Part shown: in pieces, positions 56,699 to 64,000 of the stretch
Layout of the letters: every line of letters starts with the position of its first letter
How positions within the stretch are numbered: position 1 is the first letter of the stretch
Source: Deltaproteobacteria bacterium
GTDB lineage: Bacteria > Myxococcota_A > Polyangia > JAAYKL01
Length of the DNA: 64,000 nucleotides
Direction of reading: 5' to 3'
NCBI GenBank assembly: GCA_016936575.1
Contig: JAFGXQ010000052.1
Span: forward strand, 1 to 64,000
Notes under the pieces: model-generated
Database searches by the model: none
Told to the model about the DNA's origin: nothing
The model's input: the letters and a program-made list of their open reading frames with translations, nothing else
Translations under genes and position numbers: made by a program

Positions 56699-56901
56699 CT
56701 CTTGCTCCACAACAAAAACGAGCCCCATTGCTCTTTGCCTGACAACGAAGTATTCACCTGTAAAATTCCAATCAACAGAGATTTCGCCTGGTGTATCAAC
56801 GGCGCAGTACAAATTTCCAACGACGCAATGTCCATTTTATTCACTTCATCATCGAATCCGACGTCATATGTGAGTGTAAAAACGAAACAAAGGAGATTTC
56901 C

Positions 56902-57198
56902 ATGAGACGGATTGTCTTGTCTGCCATGGCGCAATGGGGTTGCTTTGATGCAGCGAAAACAACAGCGGCGACGCCGCTAGCGATACCGTCAGCCTTAATC
57001 AGGGTAAAGCCAGCCGCGACTACTGGCTTTCGGCATCCAACTGCGGCGATACGTTTGTCGACACGACCCCCAGCCCCTGTGTCGCATACGACGGCTGCGA
57101 CGCGGGCTATCCCGTGCACGGGTGTCCCTTCGACGGCGGACACACAGTTCCGGATTTCATCGCAGGAGGGGTTTGGAACTTCTTTTCGCAATTCTTGA
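56902..57198 (+). pseudogene. Remnant of a secreted PHB-depolymerase/feruloyl esterase-like gene
   Basis: AAAGGAG lies six bases before ATG 56902, which opens MRRIVLSAMAQWGC. After a frame change the text reads DTVSLNQGKASRDYWLSASN, then VAYDGCDAGYPVHG, CPFDGGHTVPDF and VWNFFSQF. This is the C-terminal end of a CE1/PHB-depolymerase-type esterase with its catalytic His in GGHT. About 200 residues between are gone, and a base shift hides the natural TGA (57196-57198), so the frame runs on into uvrA. Confidence 0.75.
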
Positions 57199-57320
57199 CA
57201 GAACCGCGCTTTCAATTCAGCCGCACATGCACTCAAAAAAAATCTCTCTTTACTTTTTTGCATTTCGACGTACCAAATGAGGGAACGCGCTACCCCGCAA
57301 CTGCGACGAAAGGACTGCTT

Positions 57321-60167
57321 GTGGCACATATCAAAGTTCGCGGTGCCCGGACCCACAATCTGAAAAATGTGGACATCGATATTCCGCGCAACCAGCTGGT
57401 CGTCATCACCGGTCCGTCGGGGTCGGGAAAATCATCGCTGGCATTTGACACGCTGTTTGCACAGGGGCAACGAAATTATGTGGAAAGTCTGTCCACCAAC
57501 GCTCGACAGTTCATTTCGCAAATGCCCAAGCCCGACGTGACATCAATTGAAGGTCTGACGCCCACCATCGCCATCGGCCAGTCGCACGGCAGCGCGAATC
57601 CCCGGTCCACGGTGGGAACGTCCACCGAACTGCACGACTTTCTTCGCGTGTTGTTCGCCCGCGCCGGCGCACCCCATTGCCCCACTTGTCGTATTCCCAT
57701 TGTGCCGCTGACGGTTCAAGAAATCGTGGACGACCTGAAAAACCGATTCGCACAGGATACCCGTTTCAGTGTGCTCTCCCCAATTGCGAAACACGAAACC
57801 GGGAACTTTAAGTCGGTATTCTCCCATCTGCAGCGGGACGGATTTGTTCGGGTCCGCATCGACGGAGAGCTTTGTCACCTGGGCGACGCGATTTCCCTTG
57901 ACGCGAAAAAACCGCACAACCTCGATATTCTCATCGATCGTCTGATCATGAAACCCGGCATCGAGAATCGGCTGGCAGACAGTCTGGAATTGGCGCTACG
58001 CGAATCACAGGGCCTGGCGATTGTCGCACCGATCGATGGTGACGAGCTCAGTTTCACCGACCGCTTTTCCTGTGCCGCGTGCGGCAGCATTGCACCCAGG
58101 CTCGACCCGTCTGATTTTTCGTTCAATACCCCCAAAGGGGCATGCCCTGTCTGCGAGGGGTTGGGGGTGGAAATGTTTTTCGACGAAGCATCGGTTGTCC
58201 CCGATACGTCACTCTCCATACGGGAAGGGGCGATTGCACCGTGGAGCCGACGAAACACCACGTATTACCAATCTATGGTAGATGCGGTAACGACACGCTA
58301 CGGCATCGATCCCTTTGTTCCTTGGCACAAGTTATCCAAAAAACAGCAGCGCCTATTGCTTCACGGCACATCCGATGAAATCGAATTCACCGTTCAAAAG
58401 GGCAGTACAACATCGGTGTACAAAAAAGTCTTTGAAGGGGTATTGGCCAATCTGCACAGACGCAATACCGAATTCGAACGCCGCCGCAAAGAAAAAGGCG
58501 CTCACTCCGATTATCTCTCAGATGAATTTTCAAAGTATATGTGCGCCAGGCCCTGTTCCGCATGCAATGGCGCACGGTTGAAAAAGGAGAGTCTGCACGT
58601 CTTTATCGACCAACTGAATATACAGGACGTGTGTCAATTTTCAGTGGGCGGCGCCTTCGATTTTTTCAGTACCCTGCAACTTTCGCCAAGACGTCGTCAG
58701 ATTGCCGAGCCGCTGGTGCATGAAATCCGGCAGCGCCTCTCATTTTTGATGAAGGTGGGACTCGACTATCTACAGCTGGATCGAACGATGAACACACTTT
58801 CCGGGGGAGAGGCGCAACGCATTCGGCTGGCCAATCAAATCGGCTCCGCGCTGACCGGAGTTACCTATATTCTCGATGAACCGTCTATCGGGCTTCATCA
58901 ACGGGATCACGACCGGCTGCTGGACATCCTTCGTCAGCTTCAACAGCGAGGCAACTCTGTTATTGTGGTGGAGCACGATGCCGATACCATGCGCGCCGCC
59001 GACTATATTGTGGATATGGGCCCGGGGGCCGGTGTGTTTGGAGGAGAAGTCATCGCCAGCGGTTCCCCCAATGACCTCATGCGCAATGCGCACTCCATTA
59101 CCGGCAGATATTTAAGTAACAATGCCGCGATTCCCCGCCCCAGGAAAAAGTCGATAACAGCGGAGGCGCACATTGTGCTCACCGGTGTTCGCACCCATAA
59201 CCTTAAAGATGTTTCGGTACGTCTGCCCATCCGAAAACTCATCGCGGTGACCGGCGTCTCCGGTTCGGGAAAAAGTTCGCTCATTATGGACACCCTGCTT
59301 CCGGCCGCCGGCGCTGCACTTCGGGGTAGTCCTTCCCCGGGTTCAGCAGATACGATGTTTCAAAAAATCAGCGGCATAAAGAGGCATTTCGACAAAGTGA
59401 TATCGGTAGACCAATCCGCCATCGGGAAATCTCCCCGTTCGAACCCTGCAACATTCACAGGGCTGTTCTCGCACATTCGGGCACTGTTCGCCGAACTGCC
59501 CGAAGCGCGAAAACGCGGGTATAAAAAGGGGCGCTTTTCATTCAATGTGAAAGGAGGTCGTTGCGAAGCCTGCCAGGGGGACGGGCAATTGCGCGTGGAA
59601 ATGAACTTTTTACCCGACGCCTTTGTCACATGCGAGGTATGCAACGGTGCGCGGTACAACCGGGAAACCCTTGAAGTCACCTACAAAGGGAAAAACATCG
59701 CCGACGTGCTGGCCCTCACCTGCACAGAGGCCTACGACTTTCTGGAAAACCACCCGAAAATCAGGCAGTTGCTCGGCACGCTGCGCGAGGTCGGTCTGGG
59801 CTATATCACCCTCGGGCAAAACGCGGCGACCCTTTCGGGCGGAGAAGCGCAAAGACTGAAACTGGCTAGAGAGCTCGCAGCGGTGTCCACCGGAAATACG
59901 CTGTACATCATGGATGAGCCCACCACCGGGCTTCATTTTGAAGATATTCGAAAATTGCTCGAGATGCTCCACCGACTGGTCGATGCAGGCAACACCATCA
60001 TCGTTATCGAACACAACCTCGACGTCATTAAAAACGCAGACTGGGTTATCGATGTAGGACCGGAAGGCGGCGACCAGGGCGGCCGAATTGTTGCGGAAGG
60101 CCCGCCGGAAACTATTTCACAACACAATACCCCCACCGGCGCCTATCTGAAACGAATTCTGAATTAG
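57321..60167 (+). CDS. uvrA: Excinuclease ABC subunit A
   Basis: 948 aa from GTG 57321, after AAAGGA. The frame extends further upstream through the esterase remnant, which is not part of uvrA. It scans for DNA damage and loads UvrB. First Walker A is GPSGSGKSS, second GVSGSGKSS. LSGGEAQRIRLANQIGS and LSGGEAQRLKLARELA are the signature motifs, followed by LDEPSIGLHQ and MDEPTTGLHF. Zinc sites are CAACGS/CPVCEG and CEACQG/CEVCNG. All are intact. It ends overlapping the convergent DUF5610-like gene by four bases. Confidence 0.97.
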   Translation: MAHIKVRGARTHNLKNVDIDIPRNQLVVITGPSGSGKSSLAFDTLFAQGQRNYVESLSTNARQFISQMPKPDVTSIEGLTPTIAIGQSHGSANPRSTVGTSTELHDFLRVLFARAGAPHCPTCRIPIVPLTVQEIVDDLKNRFAQDTRFSVLSPIAKHETGNFKSVFSHLQRDGFVRVRIDGELCHLGDAISLDAKKPHNLDILIDRLIMKPGIENRLADSLELALRESQGLAIVAPIDGDELSFTDRFSCAACGSIAPRLDPSDFSFNTPKGACPVCEGLGVEMFFDEASVVPDTSLSIREGAIAPWSRRNTTYYQSMVDAVTTRYGIDPFVPWHKLSKKQQRLLLHGTSDEIEFTVQKGSTTSVYKKVFEGVLANLHRRNTEFERRRKEKGAHSDYLSDEFSKYMCARPCSACNGARLKKESLHVFIDQLNIQDVCQFSVGGAFDFFSTLQLSPRRRQIAEPLVHEIRQRLSFLMKVGLDYLQLDRTMNTLSGGEAQRIRLANQIGSALTGVTYILDEPSIGLHQRDHDRLLDILRQLQQRGNSVIVVEHDADTMRAADYIVDMGPGAGVFGGEVIASGSPNDLMRNAHSITGRYLSNNAAIPRPRKKSITAEAHIVLTGVRTHNLKDVSVRLPIRKLIAVTGVSGSGKSSLIMDTLLPAAGAALRGSPSPGSADTMFQKISGIKRHFDKVISVDQSAIGKSPRSNPATFTGLFSHIRALFAELPEARKRGYKKGRFSFNVKGGRCEACQGDGQLRVEMNFLPDAFVTCEVCNGARYNRETLEVTYKGKNIADVLALTCTEAYDFLENHPKIRQLLGTLREVGLGYITLGQNAATLSGGEAQRLKLARELAAVSTGNTLYIMDEPTTGLHFEDIRKLLEMLHRLVDAGNTIIVIEHNLDVIKNADWVIDVGPEGGDQGGRIVAEGPPETISQHNTPTGAYLKRILN

Positions 60168-60772
60168 TCCGGCTGCCGGGCGGTTGATTCTGATTTTTCT
60201 CCCAAATCATTCCGCATCGATTCAAAAAAGTTGTCGAATTTTTCGTGAACCATCGAAATGGTTTCCCTGGCGGTTGACACCACCGACTCTTCTTCGTTAA
60301 ATCCGCGTGCTTCGATCATTCCGATAGCCTCCGATGCGCCGCGATCAACCGCATTTCGAAGCACCTGCTCAAAGCTGTCAATCAACTCTTCTTCGCTCAT
60401 ATCTTTGTTCTGAGACTTCCAAATTTCGAACAGCCCGGTCGTTCCACGAAAAATCCTCTCGGCTGTTGCCTCCGGTGACCAATCCGTATTCGCGACGGTC
60501 GAGGGCTCTATTCCGGCATCCTCAAACATGGCTTTTACTTTTTCGCCCACCGCGGTTTCCAACAGCCGGTTCACGTCGTCAATCGACATACCGGCAGATA
60601 AATCAATCTTATCTATGGTCCCCATCGACGCCGTTTGTCTGGATGCATCAGCCGACAGCTCCACCTTGTCTTTCGAATCTTTTGAAAAAATATTTTCTGA
60701 TTTTTCTAAACGACGCTGTTGAAGACGCGCGTTCTGCCCATAGGACTTTTTGACATTGAATTCGACGTGCAC
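60164..60772 (-). CDS. DUF5610-like hypothetical protein
   Basis: 202 aa from GTG 60772 with AAGGAGGT six bases upstream; the frame continues upstream to 60865. The N-terminus is basic (KKSYGQNARLQQRRLEKSE). The conserved region (about 100-185) has SPEATAERIFRGTTGLFEIW, NKDMSEEELIDSFEQVLRNA and GFNEEESVV, the DUF5610 pattern. No signal or TM. Function unknown. It converges on uvrA and diverges from the Fur-family gene. Confidence 0.75.
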   Translation of the reverse strand: MHVEFNVKKSYGQNARLQQRRLEKSENIFSKDSKDKVELSADASRQTASMGTIDKIDLSAGMSIDDVNRLLETAVGEKVKAMFEDAGIEPSTVANTDWSPEATAERIFRGTTGLFEIWKSQNKDMSEEELIDSFEQVLRNAVDRGASEAIGMIEARGFNEEESVVSTARETISMVHEKFDNFFESMRNDLGEKSESTARQPD

Positions 60773-60914
60773 CGCTGACCTCCTTGTCTTTTGCGGACAA
60801 ACGTGTCCCATACTATAGTCGACAGAAATCGCCGGTACTTTAGAAAAAAAGCGAGTTTGAAACACGAATACGTTTTTCTTGGCAATCAGCGGAATACTGG
60901 TTACTATTTACCCC

Positions 60915-61358
60915 ATGGAAAAAGTAACCACGGAACAACTCGAACAACGTCTACGCAGTAAAAATCTTCGGCCCACTAAGGCAAGAATGATGATTCTGGA
61001 ACTGTTTCAGAACCCATCGATCAATCACCTGAGCTGTGAGGAAGTCGTGAAAACGCTGATGAAACACGATAAATCAATCGGCCAGGCGACCCTGTACCAA
61101 AATGTAAATCTGCTTGCAGACGAAGGCATTCTTACCCGGTTCACCGGCCCGGAGGGTCTGCTGCTGCATGACGCCACACAAAACCATCATCACCACATCG
61201 TCTGCAAAAAATGCGGCACCATTATCGACATTCTTATCGAGGGTCATTGCGACAATCTCAAACCCTACCCGCTGCACGAGAATGATGATATCAGCGACTG
61301 GGAAATCAATCACGTGATGCTCGAGTTCTACGGCACTTGTCCCGACTGCGCGGCGTAA
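60915..61358 (+). CDS. Fur-family metal- or peroxide-responsive repressor
   Basis: 147 aa from ATG 60915. The winged helix reads LRPTKARMMILELF then SIGQATLYQNVNLLADEGIL. The metal region has a His cluster (91-94), Cys97 and Cys100 (CKKC), and Cys142 and Cys145 (CPDC), the structural zinc site. Whether it is Fur, PerR or Zur cannot be told. No clear Shine-Dalgarno precedes the ATG, and a TTG twelve codons earlier is open. A Fur box was not identified with confidence. Confidence 0.9.
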   Translation: MEKVTTEQLEQRLRSKNLRPTKARMMILELFQNPSINHLSCEEVVKTLMKHDKSIGQATLYQNVNLLADEGILTRFTGPEGLLLHDATQNHHHHIVCKKCGTIIDILIEGHCDNLKPYPLHENDDISDWEINHVMLEFYGTCPDCAA

Positions 61359-61425
61359 TCTCAGCGCGCCAGAATATCGGCGATCGCCAACCAACGACAA
61401 TAAAAACCTATGCAGCGCCACCGGA

Positions 61426-63210
61426 TCAAATGGTGATATCCATCTTTCCTTGCATGAACTGAACCGACAGTTGCTCAATTTCGTCTTCGGTCGATTTTTC
61501 CAACGCTTCCTGAACCAACTTTTCAGATTCAGCCACACTGATTGTTCGAACCGCCGCTTTAATAAAGGGAATGGAATGCGGCGCCATCGACATCTCACGC
61601 AGCCCCAACCCGACCAACAGCGGTGTCATCAGCGGTTCCCCCGCCGCACCACCGCAAATCGACACGGGAATCTGCGCACTATTGGCAGCATCCACAATGA
61701 TTTTCAACGCTCGAAGCGCCGACGGATGAAACGGAGAATACAGATATGCCACATCGTCATTCACACGGTCGATGGCCATCATGTACTGTATCAGGTCATT
61801 GGTACCGATAGAGAGAAAATCCGCTTCCCGGGCAATGATATCCGACAGCAATACCGCCGCCGGCAACTCCACCATGGCGCCGATTTTCACGACGGGCGGT
61901 TCAAACCCGTCAAACTCCTGCTTCAATTCTTCAATACATTCGGCCACCATGGCTTTCAACTGCCGAACTTCTTTTACACCGCTGATCAGCGGAAACATAA
62001 TATCCGCCGAGCTGACCTTCGCTTCTTTGGCGGCAACGATGATTGATTTGATCTGATCTTTCAGCAAATCGCGATTTTTACGAAGCCCGATGCGAATCGC
62101 ACGCATTCCCAGGGCGGGGTTTCGCGCTTTGGTCATATGAAGACAACGGGGCATCTTGTCTGCGCCGATATCGAACGTACGGAAATAAATCGGCCTGGGG
62201 GACACCGCCTTCAGCATCGACACATACGTCTTAACCTGCTCTTCGCGGGTCGGCGGCTCCTCTCTGTCGAGATACAAAAACTCGGTTCTGTACAAGCCGA
62301 TTCCCTGTGCGCCGTAATCCAATGCGAATGGTGCTTCTCCGGGAAACTCCACATTGCCCTTTAGAACGATTTCCACACCGTCCGATGTCACCGAAGGCTC
62401 ATCCTTGGTCGACCGCAACCTGTTCTCCATGGCCGACCATTGCGCTGCCCGCTCTTTATAGCGCGCCAGCGTCTCGTCATCCGGCTCCACAATGATAATC
62501 CCGTCCAGACCATCGACAATCAGCGTATCGCCCGGATTCACTTTTTCAGTCAATCCCGAAACCCCCACCACTGCCGGCAAACCGAGAGCCTGCGCCATAA
62601 TCGCGGTGTGACTGGTCTGCGTACCTTTTTCCGTGGCAAATCCCAGAATCGGGCTACTGACCATCTGTGCCGTCTCCGCCGGTGACAAATCGATGGTAAC
62701 AATAATACACTCTGAATCTGAATTCAGCTCAGAGTTCAGCAGCTCTTCAGAATGTCCGAGCAAATTGCGCATCACGCGAGTACTGACGAATCCGATGTCT
62801 TCCGCCCGTTCCGCCAGGTATTCATTGTCTGCGCTCGACAGTTGCGACATAATATCTTCTGTCACAATAGACAGCGCCCATTCCGCATTGATCTGTTTAG
62901 TTGCTATGAGATCTTTGGTCGCGTCAATGAGCAGAATGTCTCCCAGCAACAGCAAGTGCGTCTGGAGAATCATGGAGTGATTGCGATATTGTTTGCTTCC
63001 ACCCTCTTTGGTAATCGAATCGATACTGAGCTGAATCTGCGCCCGCGCATCCGCAACCGCGAGGTCGAGCCGGGCCTGTTCGTCCTCCGCATGTCCCCGC
63101 TCCAGCTCCAATTTCGGAACGAGTATTTTCTTCCGATCTATTGCCCGCGCGGTGGCGACGGCGATTCCGGGTGCGGCAGCAATACCTTCCAGCCGAAGAC
63201 TTCTGCTCAT
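61426..63210 (-). CDS. ptsI: Phosphoenolpyruvate-protein phosphotransferase (PTS enzyme I)
   Basis: Takes phosphate from PEP and gives it to HPr. 594 aa. His201 in GTQTSHTAIMAQALGLP is the phosphorylated residue. GIGLYRTEFLYLDREEPP and DIGADKMP belong to the PEP-binding barrel, with SIGTNDLIQYMMAIDR and the active Cys in SICGGAAGEP. Its start overlaps the ptsH stop by four bases. The third gene of the EIID-HPr-EI series. Confidence 0.97.
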   Translation of the reverse strand: MSRSLRLEGIAAAPGIAVATARAIDRKKILVPKLELERGHAEDEQARLDLAVADARAQIQLSIDSITKEGGSKQYRNHSMILQTHLLLLGDILLIDATKDLIATKQINAEWALSIVTEDIMSQLSSADNEYLAERAEDIGFVSTRVMRNLLGHSEELLNSELNSDSECIIVTIDLSPAETAQMVSSPILGFATEKGTQTSHTAIMAQALGLPAVVGVSGLTEKVNPGDTLIVDGLDGIIIVEPDDETLARYKERAAQWSAMENRLRSTKDEPSVTSDGVEIVLKGNVEFPGEAPFALDYGAQGIGLYRTEFLYLDREEPPTREEQVKTYVSMLKAVSPRPIYFRTFDIGADKMPRCLHMTKARNPALGMRAIRIGLRKNRDLLKDQIKSIIVAAKEAKVSSADIMFPLISGVKEVRQLKAMVAECIEELKQEFDGFEPPVVKIGAMVELPAAVLLSDIIAREADFLSIGTNDLIQYMMAIDRVNDDVAYLYSPFHPSALRALKIIVDAANSAQIPVSICGGAAGEPLMTPLLVGLGLREMSMAPHSIPFIKAAVRTISVAESEKLVQEALEKSTEDEIEQLSVQFMQGKMDITI

Positions 63211-63488
63211 TTGTCCTCCCCGAACTTGTTTTTCACAAGGTCTTCGATGGCTGCAATCAACTCTTTGCAGTCAGCGCCAATGGCTTCGACCTCCAGCTCC
63301 GTCCCTTTTCCCGCCGTCAGAAGCAATACGCCCATAATACTCTTTCCATTTATCTGTCGGCCATCCTTGCTGACATACAAATCCGCCTGATATTTTGATG
63401 CCGTCTGAACCAACAACGTGGCCGCTCTGGCATGGAGGCCCAAATCATTTATAATTGTCAGCTTGGTTGTTGCTATCTCGTCCATCAA
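63207..63488 (-). CDS. ptsH: Phosphocarrier protein HPr
   Basis: 93 aa. His19 in LGLHARAA is the site phosphorylated by EI. Ser50 in GKSIMGVLLL is the position that HPr kinase modifies in bacteria that have it; no hprK is in the window. The start overlaps the EIID stop by four bases. Confidence 0.96.
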   Translation of the reverse strand: MMDEIATTKLTIINDLGLHARAATLLVQTASKYQADLYVSKDGRQINGKSIMGVLLLTAGKGTELEVEAIGADCKELIAAIEDLVKNKFGEDK

Positions 63489-64000
63489 ATAATTACCTCC
63501 AAAATGAGAACCAAAAATAAAAAGGCGGGCAATACGTACACCCAGAAGGCACGTTTCAGATTAAGCACAAATCCTGACAAAATCGTAATTGCAGACACCG
63601 GTGCAATCCACCATGTGTCGACCAGATTGCTGGTAGTTATCAGGAATATCAACGTCATCAATATGCCGCCCACCACTGCAGTGGCGGTGCGAAGCGCTTT
63701 GGTTTTGTCGCTGTCAATCCATTTGCCGAATTCTGAAAGTGTTGCATCCCCTTTTTCAAATCCGATAAAAATTCCGCTGACTCGAATCAGCAAGTGCACG
63801 CTGTTATAAATCAGGACCAGTGCTATCACGCCGGCCACGCTTCCCCAAATCAACGTTAAGAGCGCCGCCACCACCGATGCAAACGCCAGCACCGCATGGA
63901 AGAATGAATCCCCAAGAGCCGCCAGGCCACTACCGCCATTCCTCAAAAAAGACGCAATCTCCCGTTGTGACTTTTTCTCCGATTCCATCTTCAAAATCGC
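63485..64000 (-). CDS. Mannose-family PTS component IID, 5' part outside window
   Basis: The frame enters from the right edge (reading AILKMESEKK), so the beginning is missing. It has the IID landmarks LAALGDSFFHAVL and SVAGVIALVLIYNSVHLLIR, and several TM segments to the end. Its stop overlaps ptsH by four bases. IIC and IIAB should lie beyond the edge if the set is complete. Some deltaproteobacteria keep such a PTS for regulation without a known sugar, so transport is not proven here. Confidence 0.85.
   Translation of the reverse strand, partial: AILKMESEKKSQREIASFLRNGGSGLAALGDSFFHAVLAFASVVAALLTLIWGSVAGVIALVLIYNSVHLLIRVSGIFIGFEKGDATLSEFGKWIDSDKTKALRTATAVVGGILMTLIFLITTSNLVDTWWIAPVSAITILSGFVLNLKRAFWVYVLPAFLFLVLILEVII

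Noticed and set aside
57114-57320. Extended N-terminus for uvrA
   Set aside because: Those residues match the end of an esterase, and GTG 57321 has AAAGGA at proper spacing and gives a normal UvrA length.

Overview
The window looks like chromosome from a Gram-negative bacterium of the Myxococcota/Bradymonadota type (former Deltaproteobacteria). This is inferred from: a lipid A pathway gene (lpxB) and a lipid A-type acyltransferase; ExbB/ExbD; many lipoproteins with Asp/Ser/Thr repeat linkers and Cys-rich modules; a FrzS/AglZ-like pseudo-receiver/coiled-coil protein; and a mannose-family PTS IID component next to HPr and EI. Several starts are GTG or TTG with good Shine-Dalgarno sequences. I saw no rRNA or tRNA gene, CRISPR array, integrase or transposase.

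Layout. 1-2383: two minus-strand lipoproteins with Asp-rich linkers, one cut by the window edge and one a GH8 glycosidase. 2677-8435: a polysaccharide O-acetylation cassette, with an AlgI-like MBOAT, a membrane protein carrying two fused AlgJ/AlgX-type SGNH domains, and a lipoprotein with a third such domain. 8516-9081: MazEF toxin-antitoxin with a clear promoter and operator. 9235-12691: an unknown membrane protein, phosphoglucomutase and a GNAT enzyme. 12856-18223: lipoproteins, then an ECF sigma factor, a FecR/TPR anti-sigma-like protein and a probable outer-membrane protein. 18328-18814: a small gene and a broken nucleotidyltransferase. 18830-25123 (minus): a close-packed run guaB, PEGA-like lipoprotein, xseA, bioA, CAP-domain lipoprotein and suhB. 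25211-29750: a TetR regulator, a pseudo-receiver/DUF4388-like membrane protein and a hybrid histidine kinase. 29941-33808: a six-hairpin glycosidase-like protein overlapping a PHP-GT4 fusion. 33898-39026: a SpoIIAA-like protein, a small basic protein, an eight-module zinc protein, mtaB, lpxB and a DUF721/DciA-like protein. 39047-44721: the FrzS/AglZ-like protein, an outer-membrane-like protein, exbD, exbB, an acyltransferase and an unknown. 44779-50169: a phosphoglycolate phosphatase-like HAD, a GH5 glycosidase without a signal peptide, a CBM6-like lipoprotein and an alkaline phosphatase lipoprotein. 50693-55357: a four-gene operon of GT2, PA14 membrane protein, GT-C/TMTC-like membrane protein and a second PA14 membrane protein. 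55445-60167: a CreD-like protein, an esterase remnant and uvrA. 60164-64000: a DUF5610-like protein, a Fur-family regulator, and EI, HPr and partial EIID.

The picture is of a surface-active, probably polysaccharide-using bacterium. Hydrolases and binding proteins are displayed as lipoproteins on flexible acidic linkers, and envelope glycans are built and O-acetylated locally. The strongest candidates for undescribed biology are the GT2/PA14/GT-C/PA14 operon, the tandem-SGNH acetylation cassette, the six-hairpin plus PHP-GT4 pair and the eight-module zinc protein. Function calls rest on motif recognition by eye; no database search was run.
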